Below, in pieces: positions 52,364 to 62,330 of a stretch of 64,000 bases of DNA. The notes beneath the pieces were generated by a model. The model had not been told where the DNA came from and made no database searches. It saw only the letters and a list, made by a program, of their open reading frames with translations. Origin of the DNA: Dermatophagoides farinae (lineage: Eukaryota > Arthropoda > Arachnida > Sarcoptiformes > Pyroglyphidae); assembly GCF_024713945.1 (NCBI RefSeq), contig NC_134682.1:3851001-3915000 (forward strand), given 5' to 3'. Made by a program: the position numbers and the translations under genes. Each line of letters starts with the position of its first letter. Position 1 is the first letter of the stretch.

Positions 52364-54718
52364 TCAATAAAAATAGATAATTGTTATAGTGATCATGACC
52401 ATGAATACATGAATGATGGATGATGAATAATGGTTAAATTGAAATCCAATTGATGATGATTTCGATGAAACTGACGGTGTAAATGGATAGAAAAAATCAG
52501 CCGGTAATTCAACACGAAATGAAGGTGCCGGTGCATATTTCGGCACAAATGGTTCGCTTATGTCTATAAAGTTTACGTATGTTCGTAAATCGATCGTTAA
52601 ATTACAATCATCATTATCATTATTATCCACATTATTATTCGATGATGTACATTTGTAATTTAAAATGGATTTCTTTCGTACAATTTCCACGCCAATCATT
52701 CGATAATGGATTTGATCGATACGATTAATGAAAAAATTGTACATTAATTCGGTAATTATTTCTTCTGTACATTGTAAATGATTTTTATAATGATTAGTCT
52801 GACTATTTTTATTATTTTTATTATTATTCATTGATAAAATAGTGGAATTTATTTCTCGTATTAATGGCCGAATCCAAACTATAGAAGTATCATTTTGGAT
52901 TAAATCCAATCTAGTCGGTGGATATGATCCGATAAATAAATAGCTTGAATTTTTTGTTCGATTATCATCATCATCATTATAATAGTCGAAAAAATCCAAA
53001 TATTTACCAACACTAGATTTGATGACCGTGCATGACATTGATTTTGTTGTTTGTTGTCGTTGTTGTTGTTGTTGTTGTTGATCAGCCGTTGTATTATCGG
53101 TTTTATTCACAGTCATCGTTTTTATAATTTTATTCAATGATAAACGACATATTTCATAACGATTCCAGCCAAATTTGAAAATTGAATCGGCAATTTTTTC
53201 ATCATGATCACATAAACCTTTTGCATAGGTACCAAGAAGAAAATTTCTTTTTTCAATTCGATGAAAAGTATGGTTTTGATCGATTCGTATGAATTTGATT
53301 TCCTGACCATATTTATAACCTTTAGTTGTGGGCCGATTCTGTAACCAATTTTCATCATTATCATCGGTTAATGATGTTTTTGTTATTGTTGTTGGTAATT
53401 TCCTTCCAAACCAACGGAATGTTACATTGAATTTTTGTTGAATAAATTTTCTAGATTGCAAATAAATGGCCGAAAAATTGCTTATTGAAGGCAAATCGAT
53501 TTGGCCTATCCATATTTGTATTCGTCTTATGCCCTGTATACCTTCATGCCATACTAAATAATCAACTTTTTCAACAACATTATGGCAAATTTTTGTCTCA
53601 AAATCGTAATATGGTTGTTCATAATGTTTTCCATCCGTTTCTATTCGAACAAATTTATAGCTACTATTATTTGAACTGGTGTTGAATTTCTCAGAATTAA
53701 TAAATGTTTGATATATAAAAACATTTGGCTGTAGATAGGTTCGATAATCAAAAAATTGATTGCCGGTACAATCTTCGGCTAAATTCGTTGGAACAATACG
53801 AAGACAAATCGATTGATAATCTTTTAAATATTTCACTATTTCAAGACGGCCACTACAAACATCCATTCGATTATTGATGTTGTTAAGGCTATTGATTGAA
53901 ATTGGTAATTTCCAATGGTAATATTCTAGTATGGTATGATTTTTTTGTTGCTTCTGTTTTTGTTGTTGATTACTTAATGTCCGAAAACGGAAACGAATTA
54001 TCGGAGAACCGGATTTATATTGAACCAATGATTGGATTTTAGTTATATTTTGTATTATTCGTTGTTCATAATCATCATTAACATCATCATCATCATCATC
54101 ATCATTGAAAATGGATTTCATTGGAACCACAATTTGACCAAATCGAAATTTATGTTTTGATTCTATTCGATCTAATTGATTTCTTTCAATAATAATCGGT
54201 TGATGGACATATGATTGCCGTCGGAAAGTATTTTCTTTGGCCAAACATAATAATGGTGATGATTGATAGAATAATTGCTTTTGATTACCGTTATTATTAT
54301 TAGTAGAGTCTAGACACATTGATAATGATGGAATCTCGGATATGTCCGATATGAATTTGGATTGTTCAAATTTCAAACATTGTCCAAATGAATAGCGATC
54401 AATTTCTGTACAATTTAGATCACAACAGCAATCTATGTCACAATAGTCCAGAATAGAATCGCATTCACAACCTTTTGAATTGTTGGACCATTTAGCAAGA
54501 ATTTTTTCAAATTCTTCACGATATCGTATAAATTGTTTATCATTTTTGTTTAATTTTGCTTGATCATCTGTAATATTATTCAAATTCGTAGAGGTAGTAG
54601 CAATGTTTGATGGCTCCAAGGCAAATAACAGCGGTATATGACCATCGATCAAAATTAAATAAATTGTGATGAATGAAATTGAAAATTTCGAAATTGCTTC
54701 GATGGACAGTTTTTTCAT
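52364..54718 (-). CDS. TCTN: Tectonic family protein (ciliary transition zone)
   Basis: One uninterrupted frame of 784 residues from the ATG at 54718. I prefer this start because it opens directly on a signal sequence (MKKLSIEAISKFSISF...PLLFALE). An ATG at 54775 adds 19 residues, overlaps the end of B9D2 and would bury the signal. A Cys-rich motif at about 84-114 (CECDSILDYCDIDCCCDLNC) is the family hallmark. The conserved tectonic domain follows (VCSGRLEIVKYLKDYQSICL, EDCTGNQFFDYRTYL, GYKYGQEI near residue 460). A C-terminal hydrophobic helix (SSIIHVFMVMITITIIYFY) suggests membrane attachment, as in TCTN2 and TCTN3. Tectonics act with MKS and B9 proteins at the ciliary transition zone, gating membrane traffic. 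The C-terminal third is interrupted by Asn, Gln and Asp tracts. Which of the three vertebrate paralogues it matches best cannot be settled by eye. The gene is intronless and only 28 bp from B9D2. Confidence 0.88.
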   Translation of the reverse strand: MKKLSIEAISKFSISFITIYLILIDGHIPLLFALEPSNIATTSTNLNNITDDQAKLNKNDKQFIRYREEFEKILAKWSNNSKGCECDSILDYCDIDCCCDLNCTEIDRYSFGQCLKFEQSKFISDISEIPSLSMCLDSTNNNNGNQKQLFYQSSPLLCLAKENTFRRQSYVHQPIIIERNQLDRIESKHKFRFGQIVVPMKSIFNDDDDDDDVNDDYEQRIIQNITKIQSLVQYKSGSPIIRFRFRTLSNQQQKQKQQKNHTILEYYHWKLPISINSLNNINNRMDVCSGRLEIVKYLKDYQSICLRIVPTNLAEDCTGNQFFDYRTYLQPNVFIYQTFINSEKFNTSSNNSSYKFVRIETDGKHYEQPYYDFETKICHNVVEKVDYLVWHEGIQGIRRIQIWIGQIDLPSISNFSAIYLQSRKFIQQKFNVTFRWFGRKLPTTITKTSLTDDNDENWLQNRPTTKGYKYGQEIKFIRIDQNHTFHRIEKRNFLLGTYAKGLCDHDEKIADSIFKFGWNRYEICRLSLNKIIKTMTVNKTDNTTADQQQQQQQRQQTTKSMSCTVIKSSVGKYLDFFDYYNDDDDNRTKNSSYLFIGSYPPTRLDLIQNDTSIVWIRPLIREINSTILSMNNNKNNKNSQTNHYKNHLQCTEEIITELMYNFFINRIDQIHYRMIGVEIVRKKSILNYKCTSSNNNVDNNDNDDCNLTIDLRTYVNFIDISEPFVPKYAPAPSFRVELPADFFYPFTPSVSSKSSSIGFQFNHYSSSIIHVFMVMITITIIYFY

Positions 54719-54746
54719 ATTGTCAAATTTGCTATTTAGATGATGA
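54719..54746 (-). promoter_or_regulatory. 28-bp spacer between B9D2 stop and Tectonic start
   Basis: Read on the minus strand: TAA, then a short AT-rich stretch containing CTAAATAG, then CAAATTTGACAAT before the ATG. It is far too short for an ordinary promoter plus polyadenylation site. AAATAG could serve as a splice acceptor. This implies a shared transcript, an alternative splice product, or a Tectonic promoter lying inside B9D2. Confidence 0.45.
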
Positions 54747-55443
54747 TTAATGAGTTTCAACACCGAATTTCTCAAAATCTTTCAGTACAATATTTAGATC
54801 AAGACAAACGATGCCCATCGTTTCTGTATGCAATTTAAAACGTTGTTCATGTGAATATATTAACCATTCTTCGGTCAAATGCAACGATTCACCATTGAAT
54901 ATATTGGCCAATCGATCGATAATGGAACCGATTGGACGCCAAGTATGACAACGAATTTGTTTAGAACCCGGTTGTGATGGAATGTTTACCACACCGTAAC
55001 TGATTAACGATGTCTGTTCGAAAGAATTTCGATGCCAAACTTCAATCAATAATTTTGGCCAACCTGAATTAGAATTGAAACAATGATTGATCGATATAAT
55101 AATGTGAATATTCAATGAATGCAACTATTTTTAATGAATTTACCTTGAATTCCTTTGGTTACTAGATGTAAATCGATTGGATGTGACCAGCAGATGAAAT
55201 TATTCGACGATGATGATGATGATGAAGAGCCGTCAACTTGTGTTTGTCCTTCAGCTATACCTTCGAGAATTTTCCAACCAGATCCTAACCAACGTATAAT
55301 GGATATGAATCATTATATTATACACAATTCAATTCATCCATTGACTAATGCTTACCGATAATCAATTTCCATTTACAAAACAATGAATTTTCATTGAAAT
55401 TTTTACCACCGGTAATTTGTCCAATCATAAACACTTCAGCCAT
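54747..55443 (-). CDS. B9D2: B9 domain-containing protein 2 (ciliary transition zone)
   Basis: Three exons: 55443-55356, 55284-55144 and 55063-54747, GT-AG and in phase, giving 181 residues against about 175 in vertebrates. It starts MAEVFMIGQITGG, as B9D2 does. The B9 (C2-like) domain fills the protein: [72 protein letters not shown]. The end KDFEKFGVETH parallels the family's FDRYGVE ending, which separates it from B9D1 and MKS1. A poly-Ser insert is coded by the GATGATGATGATGA tract near 55210. B9D2 forms the B9 complex with B9D1 and MKS1 at the transition zone, where Tectonics also act; the next gene downstream on the same strand is Tectonic. Both splice donors and acceptors are clear, so the model is well supported. 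Confidence 0.92.
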
Positions 55444-56425
55444 TCGGCCATTGATATTTTTTCAATTCAAATAGTTACTCAATTCACAATTTCAAGATAA
55501 AGATGTTTAGAAAATTTATTTCTAAAATCTATATATATTTGTATTATTCCAATGAATGTTTGAAATGGAAATCAAATACAAAACATAACGGATGGTTACC
55601 ATGTCAACCTGAATTTGTATTTCCAACCATAATGGTAATAATAATCATATCGACCAAACCTTTTTGTGTTTGTGTGTGTGTGTGTCTGTGACATAACCTT
55701 CAGCTGTTAACAACAACTATTAATGCTGATTATATGCATTTATGTTCCACCATAATCATCAAAAATGTTTTGTTTTAATAATTATAATTATAATCATCAT
55801 AATCATCATCATCATCAGCATCATAACCATCAATATTTATTATTGAATTTTCAAAGAAAAAAAAATCGACAACACAATTTTATTGATTAAAATAATATTA
55901 CATGAATATAAAAAAAAACTTGTATGTATATCACAGAACTGAATGCAATTTAATTCAATGGCATTAATTTTGAGTATATATAATAGATATAGATGTGTGT
56001 TTTTGTTTGTGTTTGATTATACAATAATTGGAATATGAGCATCAATTCATTGATAATAAAAAAACAAAAACAAAAAAAAAGAAACGAACCCAGATTTTTC
56101 GTTTCTTTCGTTTTCATCAAAATAAATGAGTAAGATATATTTTTTGAATGAAACAAATATGATGATGATGATGATGAAATAAAACGATTCTCAAGAGTAA
56201 TAAATATTATAATAATTCATCATCAATTTCATTTTCAATCATCGAATATAATAATAATATTGATGATCGATACAGAGTATTGTGACTAGAAGAAATGTAA
56301 TTGAAAATACGATATATTGACATTTCGAATCTTTCCAAATCTTTTGATTGAATTGAAAAGTATTCCATAAAGAAATATTTTTTTTTTTTATTACAAATGT
56401 TGACACCATTTGTATTGATTTCAAT
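55444..56425. other. DAGL 3' UTR and B9D2 upstream region
   Basis: On the minus strand this is downstream of DAGL and upstream of B9D2. A minus-strand AATAAA at 56387-56392, about 35 nt after the DAGL stop, is a likely polyadenylation signal. The rest is AT-rich with GT and ATC repeats and presumably includes the promoter of the B9D2-Tectonic pair. Confidence 0.5.
56387..56392 (-). terminator. polyadenylation signal of DAGL
   Basis: AATAAA on the minus strand, about 35 nt after the DAGL stop codon at 56426. Confidence 0.45.
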
Positions 56426-59400
56426 TTAAATCACTTCAGGCAATGATGTTTTTCTATCATTGATTTGTTCATATTGATTTGATGATGATGATGATGATGG
56501 TGTTTGAATTTGTGTATCAAATTGATTATTTGATATGGTCGAAACGATTACTACCGGTTTTTGTTGTCGTTGTCGTTGTTGTTGTTGTTGTTGTTGTTCA
56601 CAAACATCATCCGTTAGGCTAACTGTTTCAGGTGTTGCTAACGGTGCTTTTCGTTTTGCAATAAAACTTCGTAATCTACGTAAACGTTCTTCATTATAAA
56701 CTTCATCATTATTATTATGATTATCAAATTTTTTACGTCGATTTTTTCTTATAGCAGCAAGTTGTTCACTAGCAGTAGTTGTCATTGATGTTGCTGGTAT
56801 AGCCGATGCAAAACTTGTTTCCAACATTATTCTTTTGGAATGATGATGATGATGATGATGGTGAGACTGTTGATAGATATGATCATTTGTATCCTGTATC
56901 GATGAATAATATTTTGAATCATTATCGATACTATCATCAATACTATTATTATGATTATTATTATTATTGTCATCATTATCAACACCATCATCATCATAGG
57001 AATCTTCAGTTTTACGTTTAGGTTTTGGTGGACCCGTATTAATCAATAAACTTTCTAATGCTTCAAGTATTCTATCGGGCATATGATCACGAATCATGCT
57101 TGGTGAGATTAATATTTCATCAAAATCTTCATATCCAGCCCACAGTGCTTGTATGATGAATTGTTTTTGACCAATTATACGCCTTTTTGACATGATACAT
57201 ATCACATTATCATATATCATTATCAGTATATTTTATTTTTTGTTCACGTCATTGTAACCATGATCCAAAGGCGGCAAAGCAAAAAAAAACAAAGAAAAAA
57301 AATGATAAATATTAGATTGAGATAACAATTTTGGGAAACAACAACAACAAAAATTTTGAATTCAATCAAGCACACATAAAAAGCAAATATTCATTATTTA
57401 CCTCCATTTTGGTTCATATAGAAAGCTATATGCAAGTGTATGGGGAATTTTTTTTTTGGTTTGGAAAGTGTAAATTTGATTTGCATGAAGCAACGTACAC
57501 CATGATTTGCGTGGCCATAATCATTTGTGAAAAATTAAGTTTAATCAATATTAATTGATAATTTTTGTCAAAAAAAAGACTTACTCGGATTTATTTGGAT
57601 GAGCTTTGACTAGATGAATGATACTTCCAGGTGGATATAATGGTGTATGTACAGTGAGCTGAATGTTTTCATCATTTGGGTGTGTCGAAATATTTTCGAT
57701 TGGTTCCTTTGAAGAAAGATGATGATGATGATGTTGATGTTGTTGATGATGATGATGAGTTTGACTACTTGATGGACTAATATTTTGAGAATTACCATTA
57801 TTATTATGTTTACATTCGACAAAAGATTCTGTTACAGTCTGTGATATAATAATGTTGTCCGATTTGATTTTGAATTTTTTCACATATTCATCATGATTTA
57901 TATCACTGCTACCGATACGAAAACTTTTAAAAATAATTGGCCATTTACTCATATCACAATGTTTGATTGCTTTGATTAGATCAAAACGTAATTTTTCCAT
58001 CTGATGAAGACCAAGTCTTGGTATGATATCTTTGCCCAATACAATTGATATGACAAAATCTTTGGAATATTCTGCTAGATCTTGTGAAAGAAGACCGCCA
58101 GGTGGAGCAAATGCAAAACAGATAACATTCGTATAGATTTCTCGTAAAAGAACGGCCAAAATAGCAGCAGTACCGGCGCCTAATGAATGTCCAACAATTA
58201 TGATTGGATATTGATGATGACTATTGGTAGCTAGATTTCGTATTTTCAATTCTTCATTAGCTATTTCGATTATATGTTTTTCAATTAATCGTGATCGAAT
58301 ATAGGCAGCGGCTGCTACCATTCCTTTATGACCGTACCAATTTTCGCGTGGCGGTGTCAAAGGTAGAAGATCATATTCAGCATTCAAATCGGTAAGGACC
58401 TACAGCAACAAAAAAACAAATTGTCATAATTGCAAAATTAATTGATTGATTGAAAGACTTACATCATACAATGATAATGTTCCACGAATACTAATCACAA
58501 TGGACATTTTATCATAATCGACGGCAACAAAAAATGGTGGCTTTTCAATGGCAACATAATAGGTTATGTAGATAATTTTATAATCATGGTCAATACAAGT
58601 TTGTCGAATGGCAGCACGATTACAAAGGCAACAATTGTCCCCCAAAATATTATCACTTTCACGATAAATATTGACAAATTGTTGATCATCACTATCGATT
58701 ATTGTATCGGTATCGATATGACCACCACTACAGCATCTGGAACATTTAGCCCAACGAGAACTTTGATTTCCACAACATTTTATATGTTTCAATAAGTGGA
58801 ACCATTGTGATGGTTGATTGGCCACCATATACATTGGCCATCCATAAATGGCTAATGAATAATGAAGATAATGAATTAAATTATACACTTCTCGTATGAC
58901 CAGAACATGTGTTAGATCAAGAAATTTTGTTTCGGCAGTGATGGCAGCTCCAGAAAGAAATTGAAAAATTTTTGGCTCTTCATTATCGTTCATCATTCGT
59001 TCTTTTCGTTGTGATTTTTGCTGTACACGCATCAATGACAGTCCGGCTACAACATCCGATGGTACAACATCAAGATCACGAAAAAATTCTGATAATAATT
59101 TGGCTATTTCTGTAAATGAATTATCTCGACGATCTTTGACACAACAAAACCAACGACAACGATTTAGCCATGATTGTTGATATTTTCTTAACGCTTCACG
59201 ATGACGCCAATTACGATGAAAACTATTTGAACGTCGATATTTATATTTGGAATTTGGATTATTAAGACTTTCTTGAAAACGTTTCATTTTCACCCAGCTT
59301 TTGCCCGCATAATCAAATGCACACCATACAAATAGAATGAATGATGTCCAAATTAATAATAGAAAGATTTTCAATCCAATTACGATCCCTTTGGTCGAGG

Positions 59401-59962
59401 CACATTGGTCATTATAGCTATCGAATTTATTATGCATCATGATGAGCAATCCATATATTTCCCATAGAATTTCAATTATAAACAATACTATCAAATGTAG
59501 AAAAAAAATTAGTTGATCAATTTTTTCCATAAATGAATGAATGATGATCATCACTACTTACCAAACCAAATATAGATCAATATGTTCAATGATGAACGTG
59601 TTTTCGTATTCAGGATTGAACCACGTAAACTTACTTTAATCATAAAGATTTCAAGTATTACAAATCCAAACAATGATATAAATTGTCCAAAAACGGGTAA
59701 TGTAATTATCAATGGACAATTATCATCAAGAAATAGTGTACCATTTTTGACACATATGAAAAGATAGATGAGTATCCTTTTTGATTGATAGAAATGATAA
59801 TAATTGAATAAAAACATTCATTTATATTAATTAATAATTTTATAACAAATGAAAAATTCTTACTCACCATAAAAGATGTGTAATTAGATATATTGAAGCT
59901 GGAACAATTATATCATCGGAACCAATGTTCCAACGACGTGATACTATAACCAAACCTGGCAT
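56426..59962 (-). CDS. DAGLA (inaE homologue): sn1-specific diacylglycerol lipase, DAGL-alpha/inaE type
   Basis: Five coding exons: 59962-59868, 59776-59562, 59487-58463, 58399-57585 and 57182-56426, GT-AG and in phase, giving 968 residues. It starts MPGLVIVSRRWNIGSDD, almost as in animal DAGL-alpha. Four transmembrane helices lie within the first 170 residues. A cytosolic linker (LSEFFRDLDVVPSDVVAGL) follows, and a Cys-rich insert precedes the lipase core. The alpha/beta-hydrolase nucleophile is Ser517 in GHSLGAG. Asp569 (LGKDIIPRLG) and His707 (PPGSIIHLV) complete the expected triad. The lid region and APPGGLLSQD are conserved. The enzyme releases 2-arachidonoylglycerol-type monoacylglycerols from diacylglycerol at the plasma membrane; in flies inaE acts in phototransduction. 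The tail is shorter than in vertebrates, has Asp, Asn, His and Gln runs, but keeps FDEILISPSM and KAPLATPETVSLTD. The last acceptor (after AAAAAG at 57183) is weak but the frame and homology support it. Confidence 0.93.
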
Positions 59963-61485
59963 TGTGGTTTTTTGTTTTTTTTTTTTTTTTTGGTTACACA
60001 AAATGATCAAATGGAATCGATATTTTTGTTCTAGCTACAATAATTCTGTTACTGATAATGATGATGATCACCATCATTTTCATCATCATCATCATTGACA
60101 TTCGTTGTTTGTCGTTCGAATTGTTGTTGTTGTTGTTGTTGTTATCACTATCGATTCTATCGAATTCTATTCTTATTTTATCAGCAGCACATTTAATAGT
60201 GATGATGATGAATAACAACAACAACATTATCATCATAATCATAAACATTCGTTTTTATTTATTATCATTTTATTCCAATACATTTTTAATTTCCAATTTA
60301 GAATCAAATCAAATATTGACAAATTGACGTATTTGCCCACAGACACACACACAAACATTTCAAAAATCAACAATAACCAGAAAAAAAACCACAATAATAA
60401 TACAAGGTTTTTATTTCGAACACAATGTTTGGATTCGATATCAAAACGAACAAATGAACGAAAAAGCAATAAACATGGTTATATGTTTTTTTTTCTTCAT
60501 TTATAATATAATGTTTACGGTTGAATGAAATGAAACAACCACACACATATACACAATCATCAATTCGAATAAGAAAACTTTGGAAATAAAAAAAAAACAG
60601 AGAGAATCAGTTTGTATTGTGCATATGTGTGTGTGTATATGAACGATGATGTTAATGGATGTCAGCATGTTGTATGTTTTTGAATGGGCGAATTCTTTGA
60701 ATTGAATTGAAAATGTGAAAAAAAGGAAGAAAAAATACAGAACAGAATACAGAATGAAAGGAATTTTTTTTATTCGTCGTCGTTGTTGTTGTTGTTGTTG
60801 TTGTTGCCTTTCCATGTTCAATTATCATGACGCAGACTCATATTATTTTGATATTATAAAAAAAACCCGAACAAGAATCAAGTTCAAAATGATCCATCGA
60901 GCGATGTATATGTTGTATGTGTCTGTGAATGGTGAATGATATAAAAATAGAGTCCGTATGCCCCATTATTATATTATAACGGGATACCCGACTTTGTGTG
61001 TGTGTGTGTGTGATAGAAACCAAAGTATACAGTTGACTTTTCTCGCAACAACATCCTACACTGCTGCACATCATATTCAATGTTCGGGTCCAATTAACTA
61101 CAAGAGTGTTAACTTTTTCATATACAAAAATTATGTTTGTTAGAGATAAACTATAAATTTTCAAGTTTGAAGGGAAAAAACATTAACACTCTTGCTGTTA
61201 ATTCATGGATAAAGTTCACATGATCACAATGTTCGCGGGTATAGAGGGATGAATGAAAAGTGGTTTTGGTGCCGCCCCTCATCAATTATAGCCAAATCGA
61301 ATTTGGATCAGTCCAGTATTGAATTTATTAATTTTTTCCGCTTCGTCTTCTTCTATCGGTTATTTGAGAACAAATTATCGTGGGCATATCTTTTCCATTT
61401 TTTCTTCATTTTTTTTAATGTTAATAGTTGAAATTGATGGTATTTTTTATTGTTGTTGTTGATCCGAATAAATAATAATAATATT
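59963..61485. other. DAGL upstream region and PAGR1 3' region
   Basis: On the minus strand this is upstream of DAGL and downstream of PAGR1. A minus-strand AATAAA at 61446-61451 may end PAGR1. It contains repeats plus a more complex, GC-richer island (about 60955-61330) with a perfect 12-bp inverted repeat (61101-61194). That island could be DAGL promoter or 5' UTR. No coding frame is supported. Confidence 0.5.
61101..61194. repeat. perfect 12-bp inverted repeat
   Basis: Arms 61101-61112 (CAAGAGTGTTAA) and 61183-61194 (TTAACACTCTTG) are exact complements flanking 70 nt. The AGTGTTA core is shared with the inverted repeat at 24565-24641, in the opposite inside-outside orientation. Confidence 0.65.
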
Positions 61486-61980
61486 TCATATCGATGATTG
61501 ATCAGATGAATCATTGAGTTGATATTTTTTAATATTTTGCATTACTTTTGTCAGATTTGTTGTCGTTTTTGTTTTCGTAATCATTGGTTGAGATCGTGAA
61601 TGTTTTCCCAGTACACGGTTTGTTGATTTATTGGTTGGATCATCATCATCATCATCATCGAATGCATTATCAAAATCGAATTCCGTTTTTTCCACTTGTT
61701 CCTGGTCACCTGATTCTTTGTCATTATTTCGTTGTCCATCATTTGATTCGTCCATTTGTTGATTATCAGTTAATTGTGATGGTGATATCCTGCCTGGACA
61801 TTTCCATTCCAATTCAACATAACCGTTTGTTTTGATTTGTTCATATAATGTTACAATATCCATACCGGATGGTTCCCATAAACGTACATTTCGATGGATT
61901 GGATGTATTCGATAATGAACATTTGGTTCATAATATGTTTCTTCATCACTACAATCGGCCCATATATCGCTAGAATCCAT
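61486..61980 (-). CDS. PAGR1: PAXIP1-associated glutamate-rich protein 1 homologue
   Basis: A single-exon frame of 164 residues starting MDSSDIWADCSDEET. The order of conserved pieces matches the PAGR1 family. First comes an acidic start with CSDEE, then WEPSGMDIVTLYEQI followed by GYVELEWKCPGRISPSQ. An acidic EFDFDNAFDDDD tract comes next, and a basic C-terminal helix (NLTKVMQNIKKYQL) closes the protein. PAGR1 binds PAXIP1/PTIP and is a small subunit of the nuclear MLL3/MLL4 (Trr) histone H3K4 methyltransferase complex. The mite protein is shorter than the human one (about 250 residues), lacking the long N-terminal acidic region. It lies head to head with the selenoprotein T homologue, 350 bp away. 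A polyadenylation signal is probably at 61446-61451. No intron is needed. Confidence 0.85.
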   Translation of the reverse strand: MDSSDIWADCSDEETYYEPNVHYRIHPIHRNVRLWEPSGMDIVTLYEQIKTNGYVELEWKCPGRISPSQLTDNQQMDESNDGQRNNDKESGDQEQVEKTEFDFDNAFDDDDDDDPTNKSTNRVLGKHSRSQPMITKTKTTTNLTKVMQNIKKYQLNDSSDQSSI

Positions 61981-62330
61981 TATTATACAGATATATTAAA
62001 GTTTTCGATGTAAAAAAAAATGGTTGTAAATTCAAAATTCTGTACGCACAGATGAACACGAAAATTGAGTCAATTTTTTCAATGTATAAACTAGTCATTC
62101 CTGATTCATCCATAATATTTGAAACGTATAAACATCTGGGGATACTGTTGTTTGTTTTGATGTTGCGGTTTCTACAAATTCATTTTTTACACAATTATAA
62201 TACTCGCGTTCATCGTTCATTTATTTTTTTTTTTGCTTGTCATCATTGTCATCATCAAATTAATTATTATCATCAACATCATCATCATTGTATCATCAAT
62301 TGATTGATCCATCATTGGCATTTAATAATT
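61981..62330. promoter_or_regulatory. divergent promoter region of PAGR1 and SELENOT homologue
   Basis: The two start codons lie 350 bp apart on opposite strands with nothing coding between them. Both promoters and 5' UTRs must fit here, or a single bidirectional promoter serves both. I see no clear TATA box or named operator. Confidence 0.5.

Noticed and set aside
54719-54775. Upstream ATG adding 19 residues to Tectonic
   Set aside because: It overlaps the B9D2 coding end and places a polar stretch before a clear signal sequence; the ATG at 54718 is better.
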